A stretch of 10,875 bases of DNA from Candidatus Gastranaerophilales bacterium (GTDB taxonomy: Bacteria; Cyanobacteriota; Vampirovibrionia; Gastranaerophilales; Gastranaerophilaceae): assembly GCA_905235825.1 (NCBI GenBank), contig CAJONH010000082.1, positions 1 to 10,875 of the forward strand. Reading direction: 5' to 3'. The translations under genes and the position numbers were made by a program. Positions 1-7,456 of this stretch are shown one piece after another. The first letter of the stretch is position 1. Every line of letters starts with the position of its first letter. The notes beneath the pieces were generated by a model. The model saw only the letters and a list, made by a program, of their open reading frames with translations, had not been told where the DNA came from and searched no databases.

Positions 1-50
1 CAAACAATTCGGAATGTAAAAGAAAATTGATTTTCATCCGTCGTGTTAAA

Positions 51-78
51 TAAGTAAGGTAGTGTAAGTAAGGTAAGT
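51..78. repeat. Two-copy 14-bp tandem repeat
   Basis: The 10-mer TAAGTAAGGT occurs at 51-60 and again at 65-74. Each copy is followed by a similar 4-mer (AGTG, then AAGT), giving a 14-base period. There are only two copies in simple sequence. It could be a protein-binding site or replication slippage; nothing in the window distinguishes these. Confidence 0.45.
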
Positions 79-258
79 ATTTTATGTTTTGAAATCTTCT
101 GTTTTTTATTCTCTCTTTAATATCTCTGTGTATATTTGATTTTTGCTATCTACATTTATATAAAGTATTTTTAATATAAAAAATTGCCATAAAAGAGATA
201 AAAATTATATATTTGCTTAATATATCTTAATATGTAAAGAATAGGTAACTACTCGTAC

Positions 259-264
259 TATAAT
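259..264 (+). promoter_or_regulatory. Possible -10 element for uppS-rdgB
   Basis: A perfect TATAAT lies 77 bases upstream of the uppS start codon. The sequence 17 bases further upstream is a poor -35 match, and there is no extended TG motif. In DNA this rich in A and T, such a hexamer can arise by chance, so this is only the best of several weak candidates. Confidence 0.3.
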
Positions 265-341
265 AGATATTTGCAGGCTAAAATATTTAAAATTTACGAT
301 TTAAACTTGAAAATTATATTTATGTGTAATAGAGTGATTTT

Positions 342-1073
342 ATGGTAAATACGGACGATATAATAAAAATAGTTAAAGATACGGGTTTAAAACATATTGC
401 CGTTATTATGGACGGAAACAGACGCTGGGCAAAAGAAAAAAATCTGCCTTCCGCAATAGGTCATAAAAAAGGGGTTGATTCACTCCGAGCTATTACAAAA
501 AGCTGTTTAAAATTCGGAATTAAATATCTTACGGTTTATGCTTTTTCTACTGAAAATTGGAAAAGAACAACAGAAGAAGTTAATTTTTTAATGGAACTTT
601 TATCCGCAACAATAAAATCAGAAATTTCTTCTTTTATAAAAAATGATATAAAATTAACTTTTATAGGTAATAGGGAAAACTTAAACAAAGAAATTATAAA
701 AATACTTGAATACGGAGAAAAAGTAACAGATAAATGTTCTTCTCTTAATTTACAAATAGCGTTTAATTACGGTTCAAGACAGGAAATAACAGATGCAGTA
801 AAAAGAATATGTACCGAGGTTCAAAAAGGCAAAATTCAAATTGAAAATATCACAGAAACAGAAATTTCTAACAATTTATATACAAAAAATATTCCCAATC
901 CTGATTTATTAATACGTACAGGCGGTGAAAAAAGAATAAGCAACTATTTATTATGGCAGTGTGCTTATACTGAAATATATATAACTGAAACTTTCTGGCC
1001 TGATTTTGATGAAAATTCTTTTTCTATGGCAATAGAAGATTTTAATAAAAGACAAAGAAGATACGGAAAATAA
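342..1073 (+). CDS. uppS: Undecaprenyl diphosphate synthase (cis-prenyltransferase)
   Basis: UppS condenses isopentenyl diphosphate units with farnesyl diphosphate to make C55 undecaprenyl diphosphate, the lipid carrier for peptidoglycan and other surface polymers. At 243 aa it has the usual family length. The family motifs are in order: HIAVIMDGNRRWAK near residue 18 with the Mg-binding Asp at 24, GHKKG with His41, YAFSTENWKR near 67, and the C-terminal RTGGEKRISN with Arg192, Arg198 and Ser200, followed by Glu211. These positions sit at a constant offset of two from the E. coli enzyme as I recall it, which supports the ATG at 342. The Shine-Dalgarno (AGAGTG) is weak. Residue 27 is Arg where most bacterial UppS have Gly (GNGRW); product length could therefore differ, though C55 remains the default. 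The gene is followed one base later by rdgB, implying cotranscription. Confidence 0.96.
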   Translation: MVNTDDIIKIVKDTGLKHIAVIMDGNRRWAKEKNLPSAIGHKKGVDSLRAITKSCLKFGIKYLTVYAFSTENWKRTTEEVNFLMELLSATIKSEISSFIKNDIKLTFIGNRENLNKEIIKILEYGEKVTDKCSSLNLQIAFNYGSRQEITDAVKRICTEVQKGKIQIENITETEISNNLYTKNIPNPDLLIRTGGEKRISNYLLWQCAYTEIYITETFWPDFDENSFSMAIEDFNKRQRRYGK

Positions 1074-1074
1074 A

Positions 1075-1656
1075 ATGATTAAAATAACGATAGCAACATC
1101 AAATCCTCATAAATTAGAAGAAATAAATGCAATTAATAAAAATCCGGAAATAGTTTTTGACGTAATAAAAGGAGATTTTAATCCTGATGAAAACGGTAAA
1201 ACATTTGAAGACAATGCGTTAATAAAAGCAAAAGAAGCGGCAAAAACAGCTAAAACATATTGTCTTGCTGATGATTCGGGTTTGTGTGTTGATTCTTTAG
1301 AAGGAAGACCGGGAATATATTCTTCCAGATATGAAAAAACTCCTGAAAAAAGAATAGAAAAACTGTTGAATGAAATGAAAGGACTGCCTTTTGACGACAG
1401 AAGCGCAAATTTTACCTGTGCAATGGTTCTTGTTGATAAAGACGGCAATATCCTGCACCGTGAAACAGGAAAAATATTCGGATATATTGATGACAGAGCA
1501 AAAGGTAAAAACGGCTTCGGGTATGATCCTATATTTTATTTAAGTGAGTATGATAAAACAATGGCAGAACTTGATGAAAAAGAAAAGAACAAAATATCAC
1601 ATAGAGCAAATGCATTAAGACCTATGATAGAGTGGATAGAAAATACATTAATGTAA
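1075..1656 (+). CDS. rdgB: XTP/dITP diphosphatase (RdgB/HAM1 family, Ham1-like)
   Basis: This cytoplasmic house-cleaning enzyme hydrolyses non-canonical purine triphosphates (dITP, XTP, ITP) to monophosphates plus pyrophosphate and so prevents their incorporation into DNA and RNA. The 193-aa length matches the family. Visible signatures are the N-terminal ATSNPHK with Lys13, FEDNALIKAK near residue 44, the catalytic LADDSGL with Asp66-Asp67, GRPGIYSSRY near 77, KNGFGYDPIF near 145-154, MAELDEKEKNKISHR near 163-177, and Arg177 in the closing SHR. The ATG begins one base after the uppS stop, with only a weak purine-rich stretch (AGAAG) inside uppS as Shine-Dalgarno. Translational coupling to uppS is likely. 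The frame is intact and no catalytic residue is missing. Confidence 0.95.
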   Translation: MIKITIATSNPHKLEEINAINKNPEIVFDVIKGDFNPDENGKTFEDNALIKAKEAAKTAKTYCLADDSGLCVDSLEGRPGIYSSRYEKTPEKRIEKLLNEMKGLPFDDRSANFTCAMVLVDKDGNILHRETGKIFGYIDDRAKGKNGFGYDPIFYLSEYDKTMAELDEKEKNKISHRANALRPMIEWIENTLM

Positions 1657-1712
1657 ATTTCAATATAATAAAAAAATTTAGACTTACTATGTAAAATTTT
1701 TAGAAAATATTG

Positions 1713-1718
1713 TATAAT
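1713..1718 (+). promoter_or_regulatory. -10 element for the HD-GYP/response-regulator operon
   Basis: A perfect TATAAT lies in the gap after rdgB. The predicted transcript start near 1725 would leave about 20 bases before the ATG at 1746, including its Shine-Dalgarno. The -35 region 17 bases upstream (TGTAAA) is poor. The position fits a promoter if translation starts at 1746; the upstream TTG at 1710 would be untranscribed. Confidence 0.4.
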
Positions 1719-1734
1719 AATTTAGAAGAATTGT

Positions 1735-1740
1735 TAAGGA
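1735..1740 (+). promoter_or_regulatory. Shine-Dalgarno that decides the HD-GYP start
   Basis: TAAGGA ends five bases before the ATG at 1746, a good ribosome-binding site. The longer open frame starts with a TTG at 1710 that has no comparable site and overlaps a TATAAT. The shorter protein, 628 aa instead of 640, is therefore preferred. Confidence 0.65.
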
Positions 1741-1745
1741 TTAAT

Positions 1746-3632
1746 ATGCCTAAAACGCATAATGAAATAACAGGCGGAGAAACAATAGAGAATGCTCAAA
1801 GACTTTTAGCAGAGGCTTTAGTTCTTTATAATACCGAAAAATATACTGAGTCTATAAAAAATTTATCGGCAGCACATAAAATTTTTCTTGCATTTAAAGA
1901 TATAGCAAAAGTATCTGTCTGTTTGTCTTTAACAGGACTAATGAAGTATCTTTCAAAAGAAGAAAATTATTATAAATCATTATTATTGATTGAAGATTCA
2001 AAATTTTTGGCAGAAAGCACAATGAATAAGTCAGTAATTGCCGTAAATAAATTTGCTTTCGGACAAATATATTTTAATGAAAATAAATATAACGAGGCTT
2101 TATTCTATTTGGCTGCGGCAGCTGATGACATGGAAGATTTTCCGCTGATAAGAATAAAAGCATATACTTTTCTTGCATTAACTTATATACGGCTAAAAAA
2201 CAAAAAAATGGCTTACGATTTTCTTGAAATCGCTTTTCGTTATGCGGAAACAAGCAGTTTAAAGCAGGAATGCGATAATATAAGAAAAATTTCGGATAGT
2301 ATTTTACATACAAAAATTGATTTAACAAAAACAAATAAGAAAAAAGAAATTGAGGCAAGCAATTCTCTGCTGGCTTCATTGGCAAAAGTTGCAAGAGCTG
2401 TTAATACAGAATCCAGTCTTGAAGAATTACTTCTTACAATAGCTGAAGAAACACGAATAGTTCTTAATGCAGACAGATGCAGTGTTTTCCTTTATGATAA
2501 AGAAAAAAACGAACTTTGGTCGAAAGTGGCTCAAGGTGTTGAAAAAGGTGAAATTCGTTTTTCGGCAGATAAAGGTTTTGCCGGTTACGTTGTAAAAACA
2601 GGTGAAACAGTCAGAATTAAAGATGTCTATCAAGATAGCCGTTTTAACAAAGAAATTGATGCGTACACAGGTTATAAAACATATAACTTACTTTGCATGC
2701 CGATGAGGAATATTAAATTTGAAATTATTGGTGTATTTCAGGTATTAAATAAAAAAGACGGTGATTTTACCGACTATGATGAAGAAATACTGCTTGCAAT
2801 CGGAACAAATGCAGGAATTGCAATAGAAAATAATATGTTATTGAATATCCAGCAGAAAATGATTCAAGACCAAAAACGACTTTTTACAGGATTTATTGAT
2901 ACACTTTCTGCTTCAATAGATGCAAGAGATAAAATTACTCTCGGTCATTCAAACAGGGTTAAACTATATTCTGAGCTTATTTCACAAAAACTGGGGTTAA
3001 ATAAAGATTTTACGGAAATTATATCAAAGGCGGCAATGCTGCATGATATAGGGAAAATCGGTATTCGTGATGCCGTACTTCAAAAAAAAGGAACTTTAAC
3101 AAAAGAAGAATATGAACACATAAAAGACCATGTTCGTATTACTTATGATATTTTGTGCAGAACAAGCATGAACTCCGCTTTTGCCGAAATAACCGAAATA
3201 GCGGCATCTCATCACGAAAAATACGACGGAACGGGATATTTCAGAGGATTAAAAGGTGAAGATATTCCCTTTGGCGGTAGAATTTTAGCCGTAAGTGATG
3301 TTTTTGATGCAATAACTTCAGATAGACATTATCGTGACAGGATGCCGATGAAAGATGTATTCAATATAATTATTGGCGGTAAAGATAAGCATTTTGACGG
3401 TAAAATAGTTGATGCATTTTTAGATATTCCCTGTGATATTATTATGGATGTTTTAATCAATGAATATGGTATAAAATTAGAAGATCAGGACAGAAAAGTT
3501 CTTTCTAAGATTAAATTAATTGATTTTGCTAATATACTTCAAAAAGATAATCCTAATAAAACCGAACAAAAAATAATTGAAGTTTTTAATTTGTACTACA
3601 ACAGACGCAGCGATAAAAATAACGGTATTTAA
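1746..3632 (+). CDS. TPR-GAF-HD-GYP signalling protein, predicted cyclic-di-GMP phosphodiesterase
   Basis: Predicted cytoplasmic sensor-effector of 628 aa from the ATG at 1746; no signal peptide or membrane segment is seen. Residues about 10-190 are helical, TPR-like repeats. A GAF domain spans about 215-370, ending with LNKKDGDFTDYDEE, which resembles the NKFDE motif of cyclic-nucleotide-binding GAFs. A short helical linker leads to the HD-GYP domain (about 385-550). Its metal and catalytic signature looks complete: GHSNRV, then HDIGKIGI (His433-Asp434), KDHV, HHEKYDGTGY (489-498), AVSDVFDAITSDRHYR and KHFDG. The GYP triplet itself reads GYF. Family knowledge: HD-GYP domains hydrolyse c-di-GMP to pGpG or GMP; activity here is inference. 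A tail of about 75 residues follows. The stop abuts the response-regulator start, so the two are surely cotranscribed. Confidence 0.9.
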   Translation: MPKTHNEITGGETIENAQRLLAEALVLYNTEKYTESIKNLSAAHKIFLAFKDIAKVSVCLSLTGLMKYLSKEENYYKSLLLIEDSKFLAESTMNKSVIAVNKFAFGQIYFNENKYNEALFYLAAAADDMEDFPLIRIKAYTFLALTYIRLKNKKMAYDFLEIAFRYAETSSLKQECDNIRKISDSILHTKIDLTKTNKKKEIEASNSLLASLAKVARAVNTESSLEELLLTIAEETRIVLNADRCSVFLYDKEKNELWSKVAQGVEKGEIRFSADKGFAGYVVKTGETVRIKDVYQDSRFNKEIDAYTGYKTYNLLCMPMRNIKFEIIGVFQVLNKKDGDFTDYDEEILLAIGTNAGIAIENNMLLNIQQKMIQDQKRLFTGFIDTLSASIDARDKITLGHSNRVKLYSELISQKLGLNKDFTEIISKAAMLHDIGKIGIRDAVLQKKGTLTKEEYEHIKDHVRITYDILCRTSMNSAFAEITEIAASHHEKYDGTGYFRGLKGEDIPFGGRILAVSDVFDAITSDRHYRDRMPMKDVFNIIIGGKDKHFDGKIVDAFLDIPCDIIMDVLINEYGIKLEDQDRKVLSKIKLIDFANILQKDNPNKTEQKIIEVFNLYYNRRSDKNNGI

Positions 3633-4271
3633 ATGTATAAAGTTTTAATTGTTGAAGATCACGCTTTAATTCGTTTTGGTTTAAAAACGGCACTTGAAAA
3701 TCAAGATTATATTAAATCAATAAGTGAAGCATCGACAGCAGAAGAAGCCATAGAAAAAGTCAAAACGGAAAAGCCTGATGTTGTTATTATGGATTTGGGT
3801 TTACCTTCAATGAACGGAATAGATGCGACTCTTGAAATCAAAAAAATTAATACTGATATTAAAGTAATTATTTTAACATCTCATAACACAAGAAATGAAG
3901 TTATAGAATCAATAAAAGCAGGTGCAAATTCATATTGTTCAAAGGATATTAATCCTCAAAGACTTGCAGATATATTGCAGACAGTGATTGAAGGTGCTGT
4001 TTGGTTTGATGCAAAAGTATCGGATATAATTATAGATGCAATTTGTAATTCGGCAAATAAATCTTTTGATTTGGATGACAGCTATAATTTTACCGAAAGA
4101 GAAAAGGATGTTATTAAATATATGTGTGACGGACTGAATAATAATGATATTGCTAAAATACTTGATATGAGCGTTAATACGGTAAAAGTCCACGTAAGCA
4201 GTATTATTCAGAAACTCGGTGTGGAAGACAGAACGCAGGTTGTTGTTAAAATGTTTAATTCATTTAAATAA
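3633..4271 (+). CDS. NarL/LuxR-type two-component response regulator
   Basis: This 212-aa DNA-binding regulator has an N-terminal receiver domain (residues 1-120) and a C-terminal LuxR-type helix-turn-helix (about 150-208). The receiver has the acidic pair Glu8-Asp9, phospho-acceptor Asp54 in VIMDLGLPSMNG, Thr82 and Lys104, so it should be phosphorylatable. The output domain shows FTEREKDVIKYMCDGLNNND, then the recognition helix in SVNTVKVHVSSIIQKLGV. The ATG at 3633 follows the upstream TAA with no gap and no clear Shine-Dalgarno, so translation probably depends on coupling to the HD-GYP gene. No histidine kinase is encoded in the window; its phosphodonor must come from elsewhere, or it responds to another signal. 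Targets are unknown, though the efflux gene 77 bases downstream is a candidate. Confidence 0.94.
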   Translation: MYKVLIVEDHALIRFGLKTALENQDYIKSISEASTAEEAIEKVKTEKPDVVIMDLGLPSMNGIDATLEIKKINTDIKVIILTSHNTRNEVIESIKAGANSYCSKDINPQRLADILQTVIEGAVWFDAKVSDIIIDAICNSANKSFDLDDSYNFTEREKDVIKYMCDGLNNNDIAKILDMSVNTVKVHVSSIIQKLGVEDRTQVVVKMFNSFK

Positions 4272-4282
4272 AAATATTACCA

Positions 4283-4311
4283 TTGTTACTATGTTAATAC
4301 AACTATATATT
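4283..4311 (+). promoter_or_regulatory. Candidate promoter for the efflux-channel gene
   Basis: TTGTTA at 4283-4288 and TATATT at 4306-4311 are separated by 17 bases, a standard sigma-70 arrangement. A second hexamer, TATAAT at 4315-4320, could be an alternative -10 with a weaker -35. The site lies in the 77-base gap between the response-regulator stop and the channel start, so the channel may be transcribed separately from the signalling pair. Confidence 0.45.
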
Positions 4312-4348
4312 GTATATAATTATATATTGAGGATTATTTCACATAAAT

Positions 4349-5698
4349 ATGAAAATTAAAAAAAATATTGCATTATTATTAATAACAGGTCTTATGTATG
4401 CTTTTATACCAATTTATGCATTAGCAGAAAAATCAATAACAGATGAAGAAACAATGTTTTCTTATGTAAAAACCGATTGGTGGCAAGGTTTTGATGATGC
4501 TGTTTTAAACGAATATATTATAAAAGCAGTTCATAATAACTTTGATTTAAAACTTTCAACGTTGAAAGTCGAAGAAGCAACGGAAAATAAAAATATTGTA
4601 AGAGCAGGAGAAATGCCCTCCATTGGAGTTGGTGCCGTACCTGCTTTATATAAATTACCGGCTATTACTCAGTCGGAGGGAATTATTTCATTTCCTTTAT
4701 ATGCAAATTATGAACTTGATTTATTCGGAAAAAATCGTGATAAAACAAAGTCTATGGATAAAATGATTGATATTTCCCGTCAAAACGAGCGTTCAAGTTA
4801 TATTTCCGTTGTAAGTGCTGTTGGAAGCACTTATTACAATATTGTTAAACTTGATAAACTTATTGAAATTCAAGAAGAAATCGTAAAAGAACGACAAGAA
4901 ATTTATGATTTGATGAAATTAAGCAATGATGAAGGAATTATTTCTGCCGCAGACACCGTAAATGCTCATAAATCACTAATTAATTCAGAATCGGATATAA
5001 TTGAATTTAAAAAACTTCGTGAAAAAATGCTTAATATGCTGGCTGTTTTAATTGGCGACAGTCCCGAAAATGCCGATAGTTATGAAAGAATTGCCTATGA
5101 TGATTTAGTGATAAAAAAATTAATACCCGATTTTATTCCGTCTGAAATTATAGAAAATCGTCCTGATTATATTTCAGCAGAGAAAATGATAGAAAAAGCG
5201 GGGTTTGATGTAAGAGCTGCCAAAAAAGAGTTTCTGCCGTCTTTAAATATTCTTGGAGTTATATCATTTAATTCAACAAAATATATTTCAAAATTAAATT
5301 GGACAAATGCATCGGCAATTTTGGCAGGTGGTGTACTTTTACCTTTATTTACAGGCGGAAAGCGGATTGCAAATTTAAAATTAAATAAAAATAAATATAA
5401 ACAAGCATTAGAAAATTATCAAAATATAAATATAAAATCAATTCAAGAAGTAAATGATTCCCTTTGCGATTTAAAACTTGATAATGAAAAATATATTAAA
5501 TCAATAGAAAATTATGAGGCGGAAAAGCAAAGTTTATATTATTCAAAATTAAAATATAAAGAAGGAATAATCTCAAAACTTGATTTTCTTCAAAAACAAG
5601 AATCATTACTTGTAACTGAAAAAATGACCGTAAATAACAAAACAGCTCTTTTTATAGACCAAATAGGTTTATATAAATCTACTGCAGGCGGTATTTAA
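4349..5698 (+). CDS. TolC/NodT-family outer-membrane efflux channel
   Basis: This 449-aa protein should form the trimeric outer-membrane duct of a tripartite exporter. The signal peptide is clear: MKIKK, a hydrophobic core, then YALA/E with cleavage near 26/27. There is no lipobox cysteine, so it is probably not a lipoprotein, unlike many NodT relatives. Two OEP repeats follow. The first (about 45-240) includes WWQGFDD, LNEYIIKAVHNNFDLKLS and the family hallmark YELDLFGKNRDK near 121-132. The second (about 255-445) includes ENRPDYISAEKM near 269-280, AAKKEFLPSLNILG and the LLPLFTGGKR turn. The GAGGA sequence at 4329-4333 is 15 bases from the ATG, an unusually long spacing. No membrane-fusion protein or inner-membrane pump is encoded in the window, so the substrate cannot be inferred. 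The gene converges on the downstream operon with a 22-base gap. Confidence 0.92.
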   Translation: MKIKKNIALLLITGLMYAFIPIYALAEKSITDEETMFSYVKTDWWQGFDDAVLNEYIIKAVHNNFDLKLSTLKVEEATENKNIVRAGEMPSIGVGAVPALYKLPAITQSEGIISFPLYANYELDLFGKNRDKTKSMDKMIDISRQNERSSYISVVSAVGSTYYNIVKLDKLIEIQEEIVKERQEIYDLMKLSNDEGIISAADTVNAHKSLINSESDIIEFKKLREKMLNMLAVLIGDSPENADSYERIAYDDLVIKKLIPDFIPSEIIENRPDYISAEKMIEKAGFDVRAAKKEFLPSLNILGVISFNSTKYISKLNWTNASAILAGGVLLPLFTGGKRIANLKLNKNKYKQALENYQNINIKSIQEVNDSLCDLKLDNEKYIKSIENYEAEKQSLYYSKLKYKEGIISKLDFLQKQESLLVTEKMTVNNKTALFIDQIGLYKSTAGGI

Positions 5699-5720
5699 AC
5701 TTCACCGTTAAATTATTAAT

Positions 5721-7445
5721 TTATTTTGCATTTTTTGTTTTGCCATTTAAACCAACTGATAAATCAGACCAGACATGATTGTATTCACCTTTTGCAACAG
5801 TCATAACCGAGCCTGATTTTTTGTAATTTTGATATAAATCATCAAGATATGAACCGAATTTGTTAAGTACAAATCCTGAAACAGTTGAAAAGATTAAATT
5901 TTTAGCTCCTGACAGCATTTTTGTAGTACCGTAAACAAAAGTTCCGAACATACCTATAAGAGGAATACATGTTTTTAAAGTTGCCGAAATTCTTTCATCG
6001 TTGTTATTACATTTCCCTACGGCATAAGCACCTGCACCTACGGGGAATAATATTGAAAATACATCCGTTGCAGCAGAACCTAATTCCATTTCGGCTTGTT
6101 TTAAAAAATATTCTCCTACTTCTTTATCTGTTGCTTCAATTAATTTGGATGAAACCTGTTTTGATAAATTATCAAATTGATTGAATTGAGCATCAGAAAT
6201 AATTTTTTTACCGTCTAATTCCGCTTCTTTTGAATTTAAGCCTTTTAATATTGTCATTATGTTTTCTAATGCACCTTTGGAATTTTCATCCGCATTTTGA
6301 ACCTGTAATTTTATTTTTTCGGCTTTTGCAATGAGTTCTTGTTTTTCAACTTCCGAATATAAATTGCTTCCAGAAACTTTGGATATTGTTTTATCTAAAT
6401 CAGCAGTCATTTTATTTGCAATAATTTTTCTTGCTTCAGCTTCGTTCTTGCCGGAGCAGAATTTAAATTTTTCAAGGTTTCTGCTTATCTGCTCCAAAAT
6501 TGTTGAGGTTGCCTCATCTTTAGGCTTTATGGAATGAGTTAATTCCAAAAGTTCCGATTTTAAATTTTCATGAATAATATCTATATTATTTGTTAAATTT
6601 TTTCTTGCTTTAACAACCATATCTTTTAACGTGTTTTGAGCATCCCTTGTTTCAACTTCCGTTATGTAAGTTTTATATGTATCCGCTTTTTTCCATCCGC
6701 CTTGTTTAAAAAGTTTATCATAAATGATATCACGAGTGCCGCTTAAAAGACTATCTCTATGGTCGCTTCTTGCTTTTCTTGCCCCAAGACTGAACCCTTC
6801 ATTATAAAAATCGTGAAGTTCCGTGGAATGCTTTAATAAATCATCCCGCCAATCACTTAATTTTTTTGTCACTCCTTTTATGGTAATTGAAGGATTTTCT
6901 CTTTTCAAAATTTCATCAATGTTTTTAATATTATATTCTTGAATGAGCGATGTTATATTATTTATTTTAAGTCCGACTTTATCATATTTTTTGCTTAAAG
7001 TATTATCAACAACTTTTTTTGATAAATTTCTGGCTCCCTGTGCAAATTTTGTTAATATTGAGTTTGAAGAACAAAGTTTATCAAACAATAAATCTTTAAT
7101 TGCAGTAAAATTTGATGTTGCCTGCAGAGCATTTAACGTTCTGTCTGTCCCTTTTTTTGCATAGTATATGGTTTCTTTTGAAAGTGCATTACTTAATTTT
7201 TGTATAGAGCTTCCATGAAAACCTTTTGCAAGCATTATACCCAATATACCTGTTGTTAATATTGAAGAAGCAATGGTTTTCTTTTTTATATTATTGCTGC
7301 TTATATTAACGGTATCTTTTGAGTTATCATATAAATCCGGAATAAAGGGCAGAGTTTTGCTGTTATTTGCATTATTAAGCTCCAAATCATATTTCGGAAA
7401 TGCATCAAAAATATTATTTAAACTCTGTACCTTATCACTATTCAT
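5721..7445 (-). CDS. Hypothetical 574-aa helical protein with hydrophobic N- and C-terminal segments
   Basis: I do not recognise this family. The protein has no signal peptide and begins with about 50 polar, Asn/Ser-rich residues. After a KKK cluster comes a hydrophobic, Gly-containing segment (57-74). Residues about 80-450 are hydrophilic, Lys/Glu-rich and probably alpha-helical with coiled-coil character. Three further hydrophobic segments lie near 457-476, 487-507 and 510-527, before a polar tail of about 45 residues. This layout (helical body plus C-terminal hydrophobic cluster) is seen in pore-forming or membrane-inserting proteins such as T3SS translocators and alpha-helical toxins, but also in plain structural membrane proteins; no motif identifies any of them. 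It lies 11 bases behind the 169-aa gene and shares its layout of basic cluster plus hydrophobic segment. Only a weak Shine-Dalgarno is seen, so coupling is likely. Base composition matches its neighbours. Confidence 0.8.
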   Translation of the reverse strand: MNSDKVQSLNNIFDAFPKYDLELNNANNSKTLPFIPDLYDNSKDTVNISSNNIKKKTIASSILTTGILGIMLAKGFHGSSIQKLSNALSKETIYYAKKGTDRTLNALQATSNFTAIKDLLFDKLCSSNSILTKFAQGARNLSKKVVDNTLSKKYDKVGLKINNITSLIQEYNIKNIDEILKRENPSITIKGVTKKLSDWRDDLLKHSTELHDFYNEGFSLGARKARSDHRDSLLSGTRDIIYDKLFKQGGWKKADTYKTYITEVETRDAQNTLKDMVVKARKNLTNNIDIIHENLKSELLELTHSIKPKDEATSTILEQISRNLEKFKFCSGKNEAEARKIIANKMTADLDKTISKVSGSNLYSEVEKQELIAKAEKIKLQVQNADENSKGALENIMTILKGLNSKEAELDGKKIISDAQFNQFDNLSKQVSSKLIEATDKEVGEYFLKQAEMELGSAATDVFSILFPVGAGAYAVGKCNNNDERISATLKTCIPLIGMFGTFVYGTTKMLSGAKNLIFSTVSGFVLNKFGSYLDDLYQNYKKSGSVMTVAKGEYNHVWSDLSVGLNGKTKNAK

Positions 7446-7456
7446 TATTTTTACCG

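Larger units (their letters stand above)
1..341. other. AT-rich leader without a recognisable gene
   Basis: I see no convincing coding frame on either strand in this stretch: every frame is broken by frequent stops. It contains a short imperfect tandem repeat at 51-78 and a TATAAT hexamer at 259-264, both listed separately. The rest is A/T-rich sequence of the kind expected upstream of an operon. A short ATG frame on the - strand reaches the left edge but is too short to support. Confidence 0.6.

Noticed and set aside
1..37. ATG frame on the - strand running off the left edge (begins MKINFLL).
   Set aside because: Only 12 codons are visible and there is no properly spaced Shine-Dalgarno; a chance frame is equally likely.
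51..78. Tandem repeat as a CRISPR array or origin iteron.
   Set aside because: There are only two 14-base copies in simple sequence, with no spacers, no dnaA or rep gene and no further copies.
1107..1448. 113-codon open frame on the - strand inside rdgB.
   Set aside because: It lies antisense to a gene with complete family motifs, and its translation is Ser/Phe/Leu-rich, as expected of a shadow frame.
2074..2633. Two - strand open frames within the HD-GYP gene.
   Set aside because: They are antisense shadows rich in Phe, Tyr, Cys and Leu, with no ribosome-binding site and no recognisable domain.
5721..7445. 574-aa protein as a colicin, T3SS translocator or phage tape-measure protein.
   Set aside because: The layout of hydrophobic segments is suggestive, but no diagnostic motif, immunity gene, chaperone or secretion gene is present, so no family was assigned.
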